From Cruorifilaria tuberocauda (lineage: Eukaryota > Nematoda > Chromadorea > Rhabditida > Onchocercidae), in assembly GCA_013365365.1 (NCBI GenBank), contig JABVXU010000073.1, forward strand, positions 1 through 64,000: a DNA stretch of 64,000 nucleotides, given 5' to 3'. A model generated the notes under the pieces. The model was not told the origin of the DNA and did not search any database. It saw nothing but the letters and a program-made list of their open reading frames with translations. Position numbers and translations under genes: made by a program. Of this stretch, positions 61,809-64,000 are shown one piece after another; within the stretch, counting starts at the first letter, position 1, and every line of letters starts with the position of its first letter.

Positions 61809-63882
61809 ATGTTATTGCTTTGCTTGCTTGCATTTATTGGTTCTGCAGCATCAGAAAGGTCTGTTACACTTATAAACTTTGAAATAACTGATTTTCTAAA
61901 CAGTACTTTCGAACCGACCCAACTCTCTTAGGTTATGATATATATTATACTCATATATTATAGCAGTTATCATGGACAGGAACGCCTAGAACGTGTTCCG
62001 CATTTTTTGTCTGTTCCATCTAATAGTCGTTTCCGCGAAGGATCAGCTGTTCGACTTACTTGTGAAGCAACAGGTATAAAAAGTACAAATTTTACTTTTT
62101 GAAGATGAATTATTATAAATAAAAATAAAGATTTTGAGCGAAAAAAATGAGCAGCAAATCAGCTAGACCCAAGCATTTAGGCACCATGATAGTTATCAGT
62201 ATAATTATCTAATTGAAATCGCATTCTGGATGAGTAGACTATAGACCATTATTATGTTTTAAACGGAAATACGACTTTTGATAGTGCCATTTGCTTTTTC
62301 ATGATGATGGCAATTAAGTAGTATTCGAGTGACACAACAAAGCAGGAAGTATCAGTATTATCAAATAAAGTTAGCATATCAGTTACTAATGAGAAAGCAT
62401 TAGCTAATTAGCTGAAATTAGAACTTGCATTTATGATCTTACTTAATATATCAATGACTGGTTGCTAAGTAAGTCAGCTTATACCTTTGAGTTCTAAGGT
62501 TACAATCGTTGATTGCGTGAATAGAACAAATCTTGTTAATATAAAGGAGATAAAGGTAGGATTTACTTAGCGATACGCTTCTTAAAAAGCAGTACTTTTT
62601 AAAAGTTTAGAAATAAATTTCGGCCATTTTGATCCTTATGTATTGCGTATGTAGATATTTGTGTTTGAACTAAGGCATTGCAGCAGTTTCTGCAATTTTT
62701 TAATGCAATATGCTTCAATTTTAGCATGTAAGATTAAAGTGGTGAATTCCAATTTATTTTCCCTGTTCATCAGCTATGTCAATTTTTGTAACTATGAATA
62801 ATTTTTAGCTAAACCACGACCGGTGACAGCCTGGTATTTCAAAGGCGAACAAATTCGTTCAACTCAAAAATATTCGTTTAATTTGGATAGTTCTGTACTC
62901 AGCATCTATCCATTCCAAAAAGACGATGCTGGAAAGTAAGTTTCTCATGCAAATATTCATGACCCACCTTGGATCAAATTTATAAATCGCTTTATAGATC
63001 ATAATAATAATTACAAATATTTCGCTCTTGTTTTTCTTACCTTTACAAAAATCTTTCATTTGTAACAAACAATTCATTGATTTGAAGTATTAATTTTCAT
63101 AGTAAGCAGAAAAATAAGATGAATAACTTCCATGCTTTCTGTGCTTTCCATGAAACCAGATTCGTGATCTTTGAAACTGGAAGAAAAAAACTGATTAGGC
63201 TGAAATATAAATATGTATATTATGTAATATTGTATATGTATATATGTACATAATATGTGCGCTTTGTAGTCACGTGGAGACAGTGTGACGTCACGAATGC
63301 CAAACTGAAATTTTAGAACCAATCATGGTGTGAAGGACCATTGTAAAAAATATTATTAATAATCAAAACTTGTTTCTGAATATTTGATTTAAGGGACGAG
63401 CTAGTCATAATTATCAGCAAAATCTTGGCGCCGATTTAGATCAGTAAAGAGTACATAAGAGCGGAGAGGGAAGCAGGAGAACATTTTTAAATTTATTTGT
63501 TTTGTTAGGAATAATTTTGGCCTCATTCACAGTTTTCTTATTAGAAAGCTAGGATTACGATTTTTTATCACGTTACTACTCATTTCTGCTCAGTGCTCTT
63601 CTCGCTTAGATATTTTCATTTTGAAACTACCTGTGCAAATTGTTATTCAAGTGATTCAGATACATTTGTGTAGCGAGCAATAGAAACGGTCAGATTCAAC
63701 ACTCATTCGAGTTGCAAATCCTCAATAATTCAGCACCATTTATTGTGGATAGTCCGGAATCAAAAGTAGTTGGTCCAGGTGAACAGGTTACTTTCGTTTG
63801 TCGAGTTGCTGGGCAGCCGCCTCCATCCATAAACTGGTATTTTAATGGTGTGGAAATATCGCACGATGATCTACATATTGAG
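61809..63882 (+). CDS. Secreted or cell-surface immunoglobulin-domain protein, 3' end beyond the window
   Basis: Four exons are visible: 61809-61858, 61964-62073, 62809-62935 and 63660-63882, all in phase. Exon 1 is a signal peptide (MLLLCLLAFIGSAASE). The first Ig domain is complete: PHFLSVPSNSRFREGSAVRL with its first Cys in LTCEAT, the core Trp in TAWYFKG, and DDAGKYICVASNRNG, where Tyr-x-Cys and the second Cys come from the exon starting at 63660. A second I-set domain begins at PFIVDSPESKVVGPGEQ, with VTFVCRVAGQPPPSINWYF, and is cut after HIE by a donor at 63883. Ig domains of this type mediate extracellular adhesion and axon guidance or maintenance. Two-Ig secreted proteins (ZIG type) and larger adhesion molecules both fit; the number of further domains cannot be seen. 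Confidence 0.85.
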
Positions 63883-64000
63883 GTTTTAATTTCTAGTTTG
63901 CTTTCTTAAATTATAAACTGTGAATTGTTTCATAATCATTGTTATCTTATAAGACTCGGGATTTTTGAAGTGATTTGAAAGACACATGGCGATTTTGATA
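63883..64000 (+). other. Intron of the Ig-domain gene running to the window edge
   Basis: The donor GTTTTAAT follows codon GAG at 63882. In-frame stops occur soon after, so the coding sequence must continue past the window. Confidence 0.6.

Overview
This window is nuclear DNA from a nematode. The evidence is AT-rich intergenic sequence, genes cut into many short exons by mostly 60-700 base introns with a TTTCAG-like 3' splice site, possible spliced-leader acceptors a few bases before some start codons, a three-exon cuticle collagen, and nematode-type protein families (ShKT domain, DPY-21-type demethylase). Base composition and gene texture would fit a filarial or other spirurid worm, but the species was not established. 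All gene models were built by hand: exons were joined only where reading phase and splice signals agreed, except at one LGIC boundary that is marked.

Layout: 834-3687 (+) a Spen/RBM15-type RNA-binding protein; 5965-8215 (-) a pentameric ligand-gated channel with an N-terminal ShKT domain; 8216-15373 mostly non-coding, with two long hairpins; 15374-19522 (+) CNOT11 of the CCR4-NOT complex; 20758-24234 (+) TFIIH p52; 24235-30456 mostly non-coding, with a possible tiny gene near 26.4 kb; 30505-32452 (+) cuticle collagen with a TATA box; 34339-36038 (+) Hikeshi, containing decayed copies of two of its own exons; 36660-37488 (+) a possible 58-residue protein; 37641-40297 (+) an unrecognised coiled-coil protein; 43879-44510 a long CA microsatellite; 45040-47501 (-) a SET/NAP-family histone chaperone; 48845-55869 (+) a DPY-21/RSBN1-type H4K20 demethylase; 55870-61808 no gene seen; 61809 to beyond the right edge (+) a secreted or cell-surface immunoglobulin-domain protein, incomplete.

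Functionally the window is mainly gene-expression machinery: RNA processing or m6A-type adaptor (Spen), mRNA deadenylation (CNOT11), transcription and repair (TFIIH p52), histone chaperoning (SET) and histone demethylation (DPY-21), plus Hsp70 nuclear import (Hikeshi), cuticle structure (collagen), a receptor channel and an Ig adhesion protein. SET and the demethylase are divergently transcribed from a shared 1.3 kb interval.

The most unusual observations are: a ShKT domain joined to a channel that lacks the first Cys of its Cys-loop; frameshifted or stop-containing duplicates of Hikeshi exons 1 and 3, each about 173-174 bases from the intact exon; an 87-base intron with an AT instead of GT donor that would stay in frame if retained; and three GC-AG introns with poor donor consensus among about 75 modelled introns. 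No clearly new multi-gene system was found.
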